A stretch of DNA of 38,547 nt from Cytophagia bacterium (GCA_004293645.1 REAB01000072.1:1-38547); one strand, 5' to 3'. Counted from the stretch's first letter, positions 17,124 through 26,400 are shown. Numbers and translations are program-made. The notes: a model not told the origin generated them from the sequence alone.

Positions 17124-18044
17124 TTATATTTCTTCCCGTACACTTTTCACAAAATCAGTCGTTACCGAAGCCAAATCAGCTATTTTAGCATCATCAAAAT
17201 CCGTATTTCTCAAGAGTTTTTGCACAAAAGTGTAATCACGTTCATGATGTCCTTTTTCTATGCCCTTTTTTATGCCCTTTTTTTCTCCCAAACGGCGTTC
17301 ACGTTCTAATACAAATTCTACTATTCCCATGGTCTTATTTGGCATATTGAGTATTTCTCTTAATTCGTTGTCAAATTTAACATCAAATTCTGATTTTTTA
17401 AAGCGAACATACAGTTTCAAAAAACCCATTAAAGCTTCTATTTTTTCCCGATTAAAACCTTTGTTTACCAGATTTTTTAGTAAATTTATTTTCTGATTTA
17501 AAAGTTCTGTTTCCGTAATTTTTCCTTTTTGCAGGGCTATTAGAGCCGTCAAGACCACCATTGCAAAGGGGTTTTTACTTTGGGCGAGCGAGTTTGGATC
17601 TTGCTCAATTATTTTATAGGTATTGAAATAATAAGACAGATGAGTCCCCAAGCAGTGCTGTTCAAACTTTTGGGGTTTAAAACGACGATTTGTGTCGGTT
17701 AAAATAGCAAAAGCCGTAATTGGACGTTGGTAGCGGTCGTAAATACGATAAAAATAGTGAAACATACGCTGCTCAAACTCAGCATCGCTACTACCTTGCA
17801 CCTCAACATGGACCAAAACCCATTCTTCATTTCCTGCACGAGTAAAAACCTTCACTAACTTGTCAACATATTTTGGCGAAAAATCGTCTGGATTGCTTGG
17901 AAAAAGTTGTTCTAATTCTTTATCTAAAAAAACAAAAGGCTTACTAAAATCGAATAGATTGTTAGCATCTTCAAAGAAAAATCGCAAAAAATCGTCGAAT
18001 GTATCCTCCAAAATGGCTTTCCATAAGCTATCGTCTCGTTTCAT
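17124..18044 (-). CDS. Rpn-like PD-(D/E)XK nuclease / transposase-related protein
   Basis: The 306-residue protein has the layout of Rpn (PDDEXK_2-type) proteins. The first part contains FVFLDKELEQLFP, the core has YVDKLVKV and EWVLVHVEVQGSSDAEFEQRMFHYFYRIYDRY, where Glu-Val-Gln replaces the usual E-x-K, and AFAILTD follows. The C-terminal third is helical and charged, with EKKGIKKGIEKGHHERDY, a low-complexity feature common in the family. The base composition is more AT-rich than its neighbours. It lies inside the peptide-ligase cluster, so it looks like a later arrival. Related proteins promote RecA-independent recombination. Confidence 0.78.
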   Translation of the reverse strand: MKRDDSLWKAILEDTFDDFLRFFFEDANNLFDFSKPFVFLDKELEQLFPSNPDDFSPKYVDKLVKVFTRAGNEEWVLVHVEVQGSSDAEFEQRMFHYFYRIYDRYQRPITAFAILTDTNRRFKPQKFEQHCLGTHLSYYFNTYKIIEQDPNSLAQSKNPFAMVVLTALIALQKGKITETELLNQKINLLKNLVNKGFNREKIEALMGFLKLYVRFKKSEFDVKFDNELREILNMPNKTMGIVEFVLERERRLGEKKGIKKGIEKGHHERDYTFVQKLLRNTDFDDAKIADLASVTTDFVKSVREEI

Positions 18045-18107
18045 GAATACAAAGATAGATAGTTGTGGAGGAAGCGGACATTTTTATTAGCAATGATTTC
18101 CAAGTAC

Positions 18108-19208
18108 TTACGAAATACCGTACTGGGTTTCTTGTACAATGTAATCTACCACGCGGGTGAGGTCTTTGGTGGACTCCCAGATGGCCAATTGGCGGTCGGC
18201 ACCCGTGCCATTTTTTAAAATTTGGTGAATGTATTCTACCTCTTTACGGCTGCCGAGTTCATCTACCACGTCGTCAATAAACTCCATTAGTTCTTGCGCC
18301 AAATTCACAAATGGCACTTCTTCTTGCTTGCCAAAATCAATGAGTTTGCCTTGGATACCATAACGCGCAGCCCGCCACTTGTTTTCGTTTACCAATACTT
18401 TGCGGTAATGCCGATAGTTCATGTTTTTGGCCATGAGTTTGTGGATTTTCACCACCAGGGCTTGCATTAGAGCAGCCAAGCAGATGGTTTCGTCCATGCG
18501 CATCGGAATATCACAAATTCTGAACTCAATGGTGTTGTAAAATGGGTGCAGCCGAATGTCCCACCAAATTTTCTTGCCGTTGTCAATACAACCCGTTTTG
18601 ACGAGCAGGTTTACGTAGTCGTCGTAGTCGTGGGCAGTTTCAAAATACTCGGGAATGCCCGTGCGCGGAAACTTATCGAACACCTTAGAACGATACGATT
18701 TGAAGCCCGTATTGCGCCCACACCAAAAGGGTGAGTTGGTAGAAAGAGCGTAAATATGCGGCAAAAAATAGGTCAGCGAGTTGAGCAATTTCATGCCCGT
18801 TTCGCGGTCGGGAATGCCCACGTGGACGTGCAGGCCAAAGATGAGGTTGCCACGTGCCACGTCGCGCATTTCGTCAATGAGCTTGTCGTAGCGGGGATTG
18901 GGCGTGATGAGTTCGTCTTGCCAATCAGAAAAAGGGTGTGTACCAGCGGCCGCAATGCGGAGGTTTTGGTCTTTGGCCAGTCCAATTATCATCTTGCGCA
19001 GATAATTGATTTCCGAGCGGGCTTCTTGGATATTGGTACAAATGTTGGTTCCAATCTCCACCACCGACTGGTGCATTTCGGCGGTTACGCGCTCTTTGAG
19101 CGTAATTTTGCCGTCTTCCACAATCTTCGACATGTGGGAGCGCAGGCCGCGGGTTTCGGGGTCTATGGTCTGGAATTCTTCTTCAATTCCGATGGTGAAC
19201 TGGTGCAT
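18108..19208 (-). CDS. GCS2/YbdK-family carboxylate-amine ligase
   Basis: The 366-residue protein is a glutamate-cysteine-ligase type 2 homologue. It starts QFTIGIEEEFQTIDPETR and contains EMHQSVVEIGTNIC, AAAGTHPFSDW, GLHVHVGIPDRE, and the WWDIRLHPFYNTIEFRICD block that forms the active site. YbdK proteins have weak glutamate-cysteine ligase activity in vitro; many members act on other amines in metabolite or peptide synthesis. Neighbouring GATase, ATP-grasp and alpha/beta-hydrolase genes suggest such a pathway. It is separated from the upstream ATP-grasp gene by 116 nt holding an inverted repeat. Confidence 0.92.
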   Translation of the reverse strand: MHQFTIGIEEEFQTIDPETRGLRSHMSKIVEDGKITLKERVTAEMHQSVVEIGTNICTNIQEARSEINYLRKMIIGLAKDQNLRIAAAGTHPFSDWQDELITPNPRYDKLIDEMRDVARGNLIFGLHVHVGIPDRETGMKLLNSLTYFLPHIYALSTNSPFWCGRNTGFKSYRSKVFDKFPRTGIPEYFETAHDYDDYVNLLVKTGCIDNGKKIWWDIRLHPFYNTIEFRICDIPMRMDETICLAALMQALVVKIHKLMAKNMNYRHYRKVLVNENKWRAARYGIQGKLIDFGKQEEVPFVNLAQELMEFIDDVVDELGSRKEVEYIHQILKNGTGADRQLAIWESTKDLTRVVDYIVQETQYGIS

Positions 19209-19253
19209 AAGTACGTATTTGAAGTATTGAATTGATGAGTTGTTGAGTTAAAA

Positions 19254-19311
19254 AGTTTTGAGTCATAGCGTTGTGGCAATAAACAATACCCACTTACTAC
19301 GACTCAAAACT
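19254..19311. repeat. inverted repeat between the GCS2 and ATP-grasp genes
   Basis: AGTTTTGAGTC (19254-19264) and GACTCAAAACT (19301-19311) form a perfect 11-bp stem with a 36-nt loop. The flank towards GCS2 (19209-19253) holds degenerate 8-nt units of the type AACTCAAC/AACTCATC on the minus strand. It may be a hairpin between cotranscribed genes or one copy of a dispersed repeat family. Confidence 0.6.
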
Positions 19312-19324
19312 CTGTAAATCAGCA

Positions 19325-20542
19325 CTATTTCTTCGACTTAGCGGCTACTTTGGCGGCTTTCTCCGCTTTTGGTTTTTTGGCTTTTGCTTCGGCTTTTTTA
19401 GGAGCGGCTGCTTTGGCGGCTTTCTCTACTTTTGGCTTTTCGGCTTTTGCTTCGGCTTTTTTAGGAGCGGCTGCTTTGGCGGCTTTCTCTACTTTTGGCT
19501 TTTCGGCTTTTGCTTCGGCTTTTTTAGGAGCGGCTGCTTTTGGTTTTTCAACTTTTTCTACGTCGCCTTTGGCCAAATTGGCAAGGGGAAGGTTCATAGC
19601 CGAAGTACGCACAAAACTACCCCACGTCAAGTTGGTTTTGCCTTCTTGTTGTTCATTGGCTTTTTCGATGGCCATTTTGGCGGCGTGTTCCACAATCCAC
19701 TCAAAATTTTCTTGTCCTACCGAGTGCACGTCGGCATCGGGCGCAGGATTACAAAAGTCAATGGCGTAGGGTATGCCATTGTTTACGGCAAACTCCACGG
19801 TGTTAAAATCATAACCCAGGGCTTTGTTGAGGCGCAACACGTAGTCGGTGATGGTGGCCATGAGTTTTTTGTGGGCTTCGCCCGTGGTTTTGGGCTGGGT
19901 AGCGTAGCGCAGGTGGTGCGGGTTGCGGGGTTCGTAAGGCATAATGTGTACGTATTTGCCTCCCAAACAGTAGCAGCGGTAATAATCTTCAAAAGTTACC
20001 TCGCTTTGGAGCATCATAACGAGTTGCTCGGTTTCGGCGTGTTTGTGCCAAAGGTCGTCCAGGTCGTCAATGCGGTAAACGCTCTTCCAGCCGCCGCCCG
20101 AGTGGGGTTTCATGTAAGCAGGAAAACCCACATAATTAAACATTTCGCCCCAAGCCATGGGCAGTTTAAGGTTGCGAAAAGAGGTTTCGGTGGTGTCGGT
20201 GGGCCGCTCTTTGGAAGGCATCAAAATGGTGTTGGGCACGGGTACGCCCAATTTGACGGCCAAGCAATTGTTAAAAAACTTTTCGTCGGCGCTCCACCAA
20301 AAAGGGTTATTGATAACCGCCGTGCCGCACAAAGCAGCGTTTTTTAAGTACGCCTTGTAAAATGGTACATCTTGCGAAATACGGTCAATAATAACGGCAT
20401 AATCGGTGGCTTCGCCTTGCACCACGCGGTCAATCGAAACGGGTTCGGCAATTATTTTTTTACCGTCCAACTGGTTCACACGTTCCACAAAAGCAGCAGG
20501 AAAGGTGCTTTCCATGCCGTGTAAAATTCCTATTTTTTTCAT
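19325..20542 (-). CDS. RimK-like ATP-grasp ligase with Lys/Ala-rich repeat tail
   Basis: The 405-residue protein begins MKKIGILHGMESTFPAAFVE. The ATP-grasp core shows FPAYMKPHSGGGWKSVY as the ATP-binding Lys and glycine loop. FNTVEFAVNNGIPYAIDFCNPAPDAD supplies the Mg-binding Glu, Asp and Asn. Such enzymes ligate an amine to a carboxylate via acyl-phosphate. From about residue 330 the chain is a Lys/Ala/Pro/Glu tail containing three 21-residue units (AAAPKKAEAKAEKPK and so on) ending KSKK, listed separately. ATG 20542 is preferred because the upstream open frame runs through a palindromic repeat and the hydrolase gene. It is likely cotranscribed with GCS2 and the hydrolase. Confidence 0.88.
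   Translation of the reverse strand: MKKIGILHGMESTFPAAFVERVNQLDGKKIIAEPVSIDRVVQGEATDYAVIIDRISQDVPFYKAYLKNAALCGTAVINNPFWWSADEKFFNNCLAVKLGVPVPNTILMPSKERPTDTTETSFRNLKLPMAWGEMFNYVGFPAYMKPHSGGGWKSVYRIDDLDDLWHKHAETEQLVMMLQSEVTFEDYYRCYCLGGKYVHIMPYEPRNPHHLRYATQPKTTGEAHKKLMATITDYVLRLNKALGYDFNTVEFAVNNGIPYAIDFCNPAPDADVHSVGQENFEWIVEHAAKMAIEKANEQQEGKTNLTWGSFVRTSAMNLPLANLAKGDVEKVEKPKAAAPKKAEAKAEKPKVEKAAKAAAPKKAEAKAEKPKVEKAAKAAAPKKAEAKAKKPKAEKAAKVAAKSKK
19349..19537 (-). repeat. three 63-bp tandem repeats coding a Lys/Ala-rich tail
   Basis: Units at 19475-19537 and 19412-19474 encode the same 21-residue unit and appear identical in sequence. The third (19349-19411) has two residue changes (Glu to Lys and Val to Ala). 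The composition is like histone H1 or AlgP-type tails. Confidence 0.9.
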
Positions 20543-20550
20543 AATGATAA

Positions 20551-20636
20551 AGCCCCCCAGCCCCCGATGGGGGAGTTTTTTTGTTTTGTTAGAAGCCCCC
20601 ATCGGGGACGGTCCGCCGTTGCGGTTGGAGGCTTTT
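20551..20636. repeat. GC-rich palindromic repeat between the hydrolase and ATP-grasp genes
   Basis: CCCCGATGGGGG (20562-20573) pairs perfectly with CCCCCATCGGGG (20596-20607) across a 22-nt, T-rich loop. Outer arms beginning AAAGCC and ending GGCTTT extend the pairing imperfectly. It stands out from the AT-rich surroundings and looks like a dispersed palindromic element; it may also attenuate transcription between the two genes. Confidence 0.65.
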
Positions 20637-21347
20637 TTATAATCCCATTTTTGAAATATAATCTGGAAACATTTGGCACCAGAGCGGCCAATCGTGGGTT
20701 TGCCAACCCCTAATGTCCAGCCAATGGCCAATTCCTTTGTCGTTTAATACTTGCCCCATGCGCACGTTGTCGTTCAAGCAAATGTCCCATTCTGAGGTGC
20801 CGAGTACTATTTTCATGTGATTATAGCGCCAGCCTTGCTCATTTTGCATAAAATCAATGGGGTTGTTGAAATACACGTTGTCGTCAAAATGCCCCCCCAC
20901 AAAGCTCCGAATATCAAAAGCACCGCTCATACTGAACAAATAGGCCACTTTTTCGGGGTGTTTAAAACCAAAATTGAGCGCGTGATAGCCCCCAAAACTG
21001 CAACCTGCCACACCTATTTTTTCGACATTACACTCGGCTTGGATAGACGGCACGAGTTCGTTGCTCAAAAAACGGTCGTACAGCGCGTAATTGTGGGCCT
21101 TCATGGCAGGCGACAGGTGCTTACCGTACCAACTATCTTTGTCAATACTGTCCACGCAATACAATTTTACTTTACCCGTTTCTACAAACCCCCGCGCCGA
21201 CTCAGTGAGGCCCATGTCGCGATTTTGGGAAAAACTACCCATCGAAGTGGGAAATAACAAGATAGGATAGCCCCATTCGCCATAAACCAACAAATCAATG
21301 TTACGCCCTAACGTAGGCGAATACCATGTTTGATACTTTTCTTTCAA
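20637..21347 (-). CDS. alpha/beta-hydrolase (esterase family)
   Basis: The 236-residue protein has an alpha/beta-hydrolase fold. VYGEWGYPILLFPTSMGSF precedes the nucleophile elbow GCSFGG with Ser118, and HDWPLWC near the C-terminus probably holds the catalytic His. It has no signal peptide, unlike the esterase at 85-942. The start codon appears to be TTG 21347; no ATG or GTG gives the conserved TWYSP opening. A promoter-like sequence 34 nt upstream supports this. It is the first gene of the minus-strand set leading to ATP-grasp and GCS2, so it may trim or release the product of those ligases. Confidence 0.85.
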   Translation of the reverse strand: MKEKYQTWYSPTLGRNIDLLVYGEWGYPILLFPTSMGSFSQNRDMGLTESARGFVETGKVKLYCVDSIDKDSWYGKHLSPAMKAHNYALYDRFLSNELVPSIQAECNVEKIGVAGCSFGGYHALNFGFKHPEKVAYLFSMSGAFDIRSFVGGHFDDNVYFNNPIDFMQNEQGWRYNHMKIVLGTSEWDICLNDNVRMGQVLNDKGIGHWLDIRGWQTHDWPLWCQMFPDYISKMGL

Positions 21348-21380
21348 TTTATTGCGTGTTTAAAAGCGTGAATACTTTTG

Positions 21381-21411
21381 CAGAGTTAAGATTAAATTTA
21401 ATACAAGTCAA
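21381..21411 (-). promoter_or_regulatory. putative promoter of the hydrolase/ATP-grasp/GCS2 genes
   Basis: Read on the minus strand, TTGAC (plus 21407-21411) is followed after 20 nt from the TTG by TAACTCTG (plus 21381-21388). This differs by one base from the Bacteroidota -7 consensus TAnnTTTG and has correct spacing. Transcription would begin roughly 25-30 nt before the TTG start codon. Confidence 0.42.
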
Positions 21412-21491
21412 TAGTTAGCTGTAAATATTAAACATTGACCACTTTTGATTTCGCCTGTCATTTTATTTTTCTGAATTGTAAAACACCCTTT

Positions 21492-22043
21492 TCAGCGTCG
21501 CCAACTTGGTATGTAAGGTTCTTCACCAAAATACTCGGTAAAAGTCGAAAACAAAGTATCGTGAAAACCCCAACCAATGTTTTCGGTTTCTTTAACGATA
21601 CAGAAAGCCCTGTCTCTGATGTGTGCTAAGGAAGCTGTTTTTTTTGCCAATTTGAGGGCATCATCAAAAGCGTTTTCGGCAGAGGTATAAAACTGCTCGT
21701 CAATGTCGCCGTAAGCATTGGTAAATCTGACGGCTTGCTCGACCCTAAATATTAGTAAATCAACCACATCAAACTCGAAAGCGGCAATTTTCTTGAAATC
21801 CGAAATCACCTTTCGCACTTCCGATGCTTTGGGGTTGCCGTAGCCTCGCTTCGGGAAATACTGCTTTTCGATTTTGGCTTTGTATTCGTTCAAAACGGCG
21901 TTGGTATCTGTTCCCAAATCCATTTCGTAGAAATCTTTGACGGCTTTTATTTTTTCATAAAGCCGCAAAACTTCATGAATGAGCTCCTCTTTTTCGAGCG
22001 TTTCGAGGTGCTTTTTAAGGGTATTTTTGGTGATTTTGGGCAT
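21492..22043 (-). CDS. DUF6155-like protein
   Basis: This 183-residue protein opens MPKITKNTLKKHLETLEKEELIHEVLRLY and later has YFPKRGYGNPKASEVRKVISDFKK, which I recognise as the DUF6155 type. It is helical, acidic and soluble. The function is unknown. ATG 22043 matches that opening; a GTG at 22061 that overlaps the upstream stop as GTGA is the alternative. Coupling to the PD-(D/E)XK gene upstream suggests a functional pair. Confidence 0.72.
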   Translation of the reverse strand: MPKITKNTLKKHLETLEKEELIHEVLRLYEKIKAVKDFYEMDLGTDTNAVLNEYKAKIEKQYFPKRGYGNPKASEVRKVISDFKKIAAFEFDVVDLLIFRVEQAVRFTNAYGDIDEQFYTSAENAFDDALKLAKKTASLAHIRDRAFCIVKETENIGWGFHDTLFSTFTEYFGEEPYIPSWRR

Positions 22044-22057
22044 GGTGTTTACATTAT

Positions 22058-22663
22058 TCACAAACTACAATTTAAAATCCATTGTAAAACCGCCAGTACG
22101 CGATGCGGCTCGTTGAAGGTAAGCGGGACGTAGTTGGGGTCAATGGATAGGCTCTCCTTTTCTAATTTCAAGAAAGCCCACGAAAAAGCATTGGTAACAC
22201 AACCATAAATTGCTTTTTTGCGATGCCCAGCTTGTTCATTAAACAGTTGCGCAGCGTACATTTCTGCCCCACATTGTCCAAAACCTTCCTCAATTTCTCC
22301 TTTTTTAGCCTCTACCAAACAAATAATGGGTGCTTCGATGGTGTATTTGTGGGGTTCGGTCGAAATAATGTAATCGCAAAAACCATTCAAGCCTTGTTTT
22401 GTATCAACATTAAATTCATAACCAGAAAAATAGCTTAGGCTATCAGCGTTACAATCTTTAAAATACTTGATGACTGGGCTAATAACTAATTCAGATTTAG
22501 CTTTTTCGGTACCCAATGCTTCTTTTGAGGCCAACGACAATGTTTTTAGCAAAAAGTCGCTAACCTCAACAGTTGGTAGTTGATGGGTGATAAAGGCATT
22601 ATTGAAGTTCTGAATACCAAATTTTTCTTCTAAATCTTTCAGTTTGAATCTGTTGTAGGCCAT
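22058..22663 (-). CDS. predicted PD-(D/E)XK nuclease-fold protein
   Basis: The 201-residue protein has the core GFCDYIIS (Asp97), then APIICLVEAKKG (Glu118, Lys120) and GFGQCGAEMYAA (Gln130). This is the D...ExK...Q arrangement seen in the N-terminal nuclease domains of type I HsdR subunits. No helicase or methyltransferase domain is attached. It is followed by the DUF6155-like gene. It begins 39 nt from the displaced GH65 end at 22702 and lies just outside the methyltransferase cassette. The function is probably DNA defence, but this is inference. Confidence 0.7.
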   Translation of the reverse strand: MAYNRFKLKDLEEKFGIQNFNNAFITHQLPTVEVSDFLLKTLSLASKEALGTEKAKSELVISPVIKYFKDCNADSLSYFSGYEFNVDTKQGLNGFCDYIISTEPHKYTIEAPIICLVEAKKGEIEEGFGQCGAEMYAAQLFNEQAGHRKKAIYGCVTNAFSWAFLKLEKESLSIDPNYVPLTFNEPHRVLAVLQWILNCSL

Positions 22664-22701
22664 TTCTTTGAAATTTTAGAACAAATTTATGCAATTTTTA
22701 C

Positions 22702-22760
22702 CGCACCTCAAACGCCTTTTTCTCCACGCCTACGCCCGTCATTTTTAGGCTTTTCCACTG
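22702..22760 (-). repeat. displaced copy of the GH65 3' end (left direct repeat of the methyltransferase cassette)
   Basis: This 59-bp segment is identical to 26595-26653 except for one base (c at 22750, a at 26643). Read on the minus strand it encodes the last residues of the GH65 protein (W-K-S-L-K-M-T-G-V-G-V-E and so on to E-V-R) followed directly by TAA. It is therefore an intact gene terminus with nothing in front. It ends 4 nt from the nuclease stop codon. Confidence 0.93.
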
Positions 22761-22764
22761 AGAT

Positions 22765-23430
22765 TTATTTTTCAATCATCGGCGAAAAATCTAACATCAG
22801 ATGATACAAACTGAATTTTTCGACTGGGGTAGCCGCAAGCCAATGCTGAGATAAATAAGTATTGGCCTCGTCATCCAAGAAATCATTTTTCGCCAGCACT
22901 TTCTCTGTATTTTCTTTGCACAAATTATTGATATATTTATTGATTTTCAAGGTGTTAGCTTCTACATTAAAAGGTGCTACACAAAATGCTAACATACCGT
23001 TTGATCCAAAAAATGTTTGGTATTTGTTTTCTATAAAACGTAATATACCGCCTTCAACGTAGTATTTATTGAGTTTCGACTTCCCATCAAGTCGTTTACA
23101 TTCGATAAAATAAAGAGCTTTTTGGTCGTCTTCAATTTGTGAGGGTAAAAACACTTTTATATCAATCCAACCTACTGCTTTGTAGGTATCATTTATAATA
23201 GGGGCTTCTGGCTGAAAAAGATAGCCACTTAAACTAATGCCTAATTTTTTCCGAACTTTTGGATTCATTAAGTAGTCTTCTGTCAGAATATATCGAATGG
23301 TGTCTTCATCGTTTTTGACTTTTCGATTTTCTACAATCATCAGTTTATGACAATCCAAAATATGGGTCAAAATGAGTCTAATATCGCCGTCGGCGGCTTC
23401 GGCGGTGTATTTATAATTACTCAGGTTCAT
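22765..23430 (-). CDS. PD-(D/E)XK nuclease, probable restriction partner of the adjacent methyltransferase
   Basis: The 221-residue protein shows VGWIDIKVFLP (Asp90), ALYFIECKRLDG (Glu110, Lys112) and KYYVEGGILRF. This is a D...E-x-K core with the glycine turn common in restriction-like nucleases. The N-terminal half (GDIRLILTHILDCHKLMIVE, then ILTEDYLMNPKVRKKLG) is helical. Its ATG overlaps the methyltransferase stop by one base (TAATG), a sign of coupled translation. With a methyltransferase upstream, the simplest reading is the cutting subunit of a restriction-modification or related defence system. I do not recognise a named family for it. Confidence 0.75.
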   Translation of the reverse strand: MNLSNYKYTAEAADGDIRLILTHILDCHKLMIVENRKVKNDEDTIRYILTEDYLMNPKVRKKLGISLSGYLFQPEAPIINDTYKAVGWIDIKVFLPSQIEDDQKALYFIECKRLDGKSKLNKYYVEGGILRFIENKYQTFFGSNGMLAFCVAPFNVEANTLKINKYINNLCKENTEKVLAKNDFLDDEANTYLSQHWLAATPVEKFSLYHLMLDFSPMIEK

Positions 23431-26400
23431 TAGACAAGTACAGGTTCACGTTGAGATTGCTTCATCATTTGCTCTCTGATTGCAAACAAATCGCTGTATG
23501 CAATGGCTGCGTGCCAACATTTCATTTCATTGGGTTTGATGATATAAAATTCTGTTTCGTTAAATACCCTGATGTCTTTCTGAACATATAGATTTTTGCT
23601 TACTTCTTGAATGGCCAATTTTGATAAGAAACTCATATCCAAAGAATCGTCGGCGTTGATGTAGATAGTATCTTGTGGACGTTGATTTACTACTTTGAAA
23701 ATCATACAAACAAAAAAGCGGTTGTATCGAGCTTCAATCTCAAAATAATGCCCATTGCGACCATTGAATATTTTACCAAAGTGGTTGAAAAATATGGCAG
23801 CATATTGCTTTAAAAATCCAACTTTATGGCTGGCTTTTTGATATACTTTTTGGTCGTTTTTGATAAGCGGAATCGTAATATTTTCGGCGTAATCAACCAA
23901 TGCAGCCTCAACATCATTGACATCATACAACTCATTTACTTCACTATTCAATGCCTCATACAAGTTTTTGATTCCGTCCGCCTGTTCAGCCGAAACAAAC
24001 AAATTTGCACCATTCTCAACTACATTATACAGGTTTACAGGCCCATCAATCGCTTTGAGTTTATCTTCAATTTGTTCCGCAATTTGGCTTAAATTTTCGC
24101 TGAAAGTGTAGGGAAAAGCAAATGTATCTTCTTGAAAAATTTGTTCTCTTTCAACACCAATCGTTGATGATGTGTTTAACTGAAAGTATGCAAAAAGATT
24201 TGAGTTGAATAAACCTTCAATATTCCGCAACGTATGCAATTGGTTTCCTTGGACATCTGCTATTGAAGTAATAGTATCTGTAAAAACCATACTTTTCAAG
24301 GAAAGCCCTGCAATTATTCTAAAATTTTCATCAACACCCTTTTTGACTAACAGCATCGGTGGTTCATAGATTTGCGAATTTCTTGGCCATTGAACATAAT
24401 CTAAATCCCATTTTTTTGTAAGATTTACTTGTACACTAAAAGGTAGAATACCATTGTTATTGATATCCAAAATATCTTTACCATTTAGATGTTTTGAATT
24501 ACCGTTTCTATTTTCTACTTTGCCGATAGTTAAGCCTTGACCGATTAGAAATAACTCTTTATTGTTCAAAATGTGACTAATAAAATATTCGTACCCTGTT
24601 TTGAGCCTCTTGATAAAATAATAGTCCAGCACGTTGCCATAGAGCAATACTTTCCAAACCCAGTCATTGTTGATAAAGTTGGATTGTTTTAATTTTTTGA
24701 CATCGTTTTTTTCGATGACGAGTTGTTTCAGTAAATTATAAAAAATGTTATACTTCACAGATACGTGCGTTACTTCGTTGTCGTTAGTGATTTCGCCGTC
24801 TTTGGCATGACGATAAAACAACACAGCCGCAGGTGCAATAGCCCCTTTACTCGAACGGTCATTACCATTAAATACATCTTTACGAACGGGCGACATCTCA
24901 AAAATGCTATCTATAAAGAAGTTTTTGAGGTAATAAGCCCGAAAATGGTATGCTTTCTGATTGTAGAGCATTTTGCTATTGACCACCACCGCACAGACAG
25001 TATCAGCACTACAAAAATCGCTCAGGCGTAGTAAAAAGGCGGGTGCAAATTGCTTATCAGCTATTTTAATAACCGTTTTTTCTTTTTTTGACCGCTTTTT
25101 AATATAATCCAAATAGGGACTATCAGGCAAATTACCCCAAGGTGGGTTGCCAATAATAAACTGAAAATCAGTACCGTAGAGCTTGGTTACATAATTTTCG
25201 TCTATGGCATTATTAAATAGCGTTGGGTCGTAAAAATCAAAAACATCTTGAACAAAAAAATTGGTATTCAGTAGCGTTGGGAATTCAAAATGCTCAATGT
25301 CTTTGGGGTGTTGATAATCTAATAAAGTAATATAAAGCGAAAACATAGCCACATTAACAGCATCAGGGTCTTTGTCGATGCCGTAAATATTGTTGGTCAG
25401 AATTTCTTTGAGTTTGTAACTATTTCCGTTTGTGATTTTGCCATGTATTTTTTCATATTGTCCAACGACTCGGCGGAAAGCTTCGACCAAAAAAATACCT
25501 GAGCCACAGGTCGGGTCAATCACTTTGCAATAGTCTTTGTCTGGCTGATTACCAAAATAAGTAGATACAGTTTCGTCCAAAATATAATTGACCAAAAACG
25601 AAGGCGTGTAGTAAGCTTTTTGCGTTTTTTTCTTATCATCGCCCATGAAATACTCATAAATATTGCTAATAAATTCGATTGGCAATATTTCAAAATTATA
25701 AATATTGAACAACGATATTTGACCGCTTTTGATTTCATCACCATTGAAAAGATGATAAAGCGTTTTCAAATGGGTCGAATTGAGCGATTGTATTTCGTCG
25801 GTTGTGATTGGGAATAAATCACCTTTAAATTTGGTTTTTAAATACTTAAATAAATCGTAGAGTTCGTTATTGGACTCAATAATTGTTAAAAAACTGTTCT
25901 GATCTAACAAACGTCCATCGGATAATCTAAAACCTACTTGCACTTTACGGTCAATCAGATAACGTACAAAAATCAAGCGACCGATGAGATTATTTACCAA
26001 AGTGGACAATAAACCACCTTTTATGAGTTGTTCACGAGTTGCCTTTATGTTGGAAAGTAATTTTTTATCTACCCGATTTTCGGTTGTTAGCTCGTTCTGA
26101 TATTCTTGGAAAGTATTGCCAGATACAATATTCCAAAATGAAAAAGCCTTTTTTTGCTCGCCATTAGCTATTTTTTTGAGAAGTGGATTGACAGAGTTAG
26201 CATTTTCTAACTCAAATCCGTTGTAAATCGCAATATCTGTATCTGATACAAAAAAGATGATTGGCGTTACGTTAAAATTCCAACATAATTTATGTACTTC
26301 CGACTTGTTTTGCGATTCTTCAAAAAACAAAATCAAAGGTTCATTGTTGAACACAAAAAAAGCATACGGGTTGATTACTTGAAGTGTCTGTTCTACTTTT

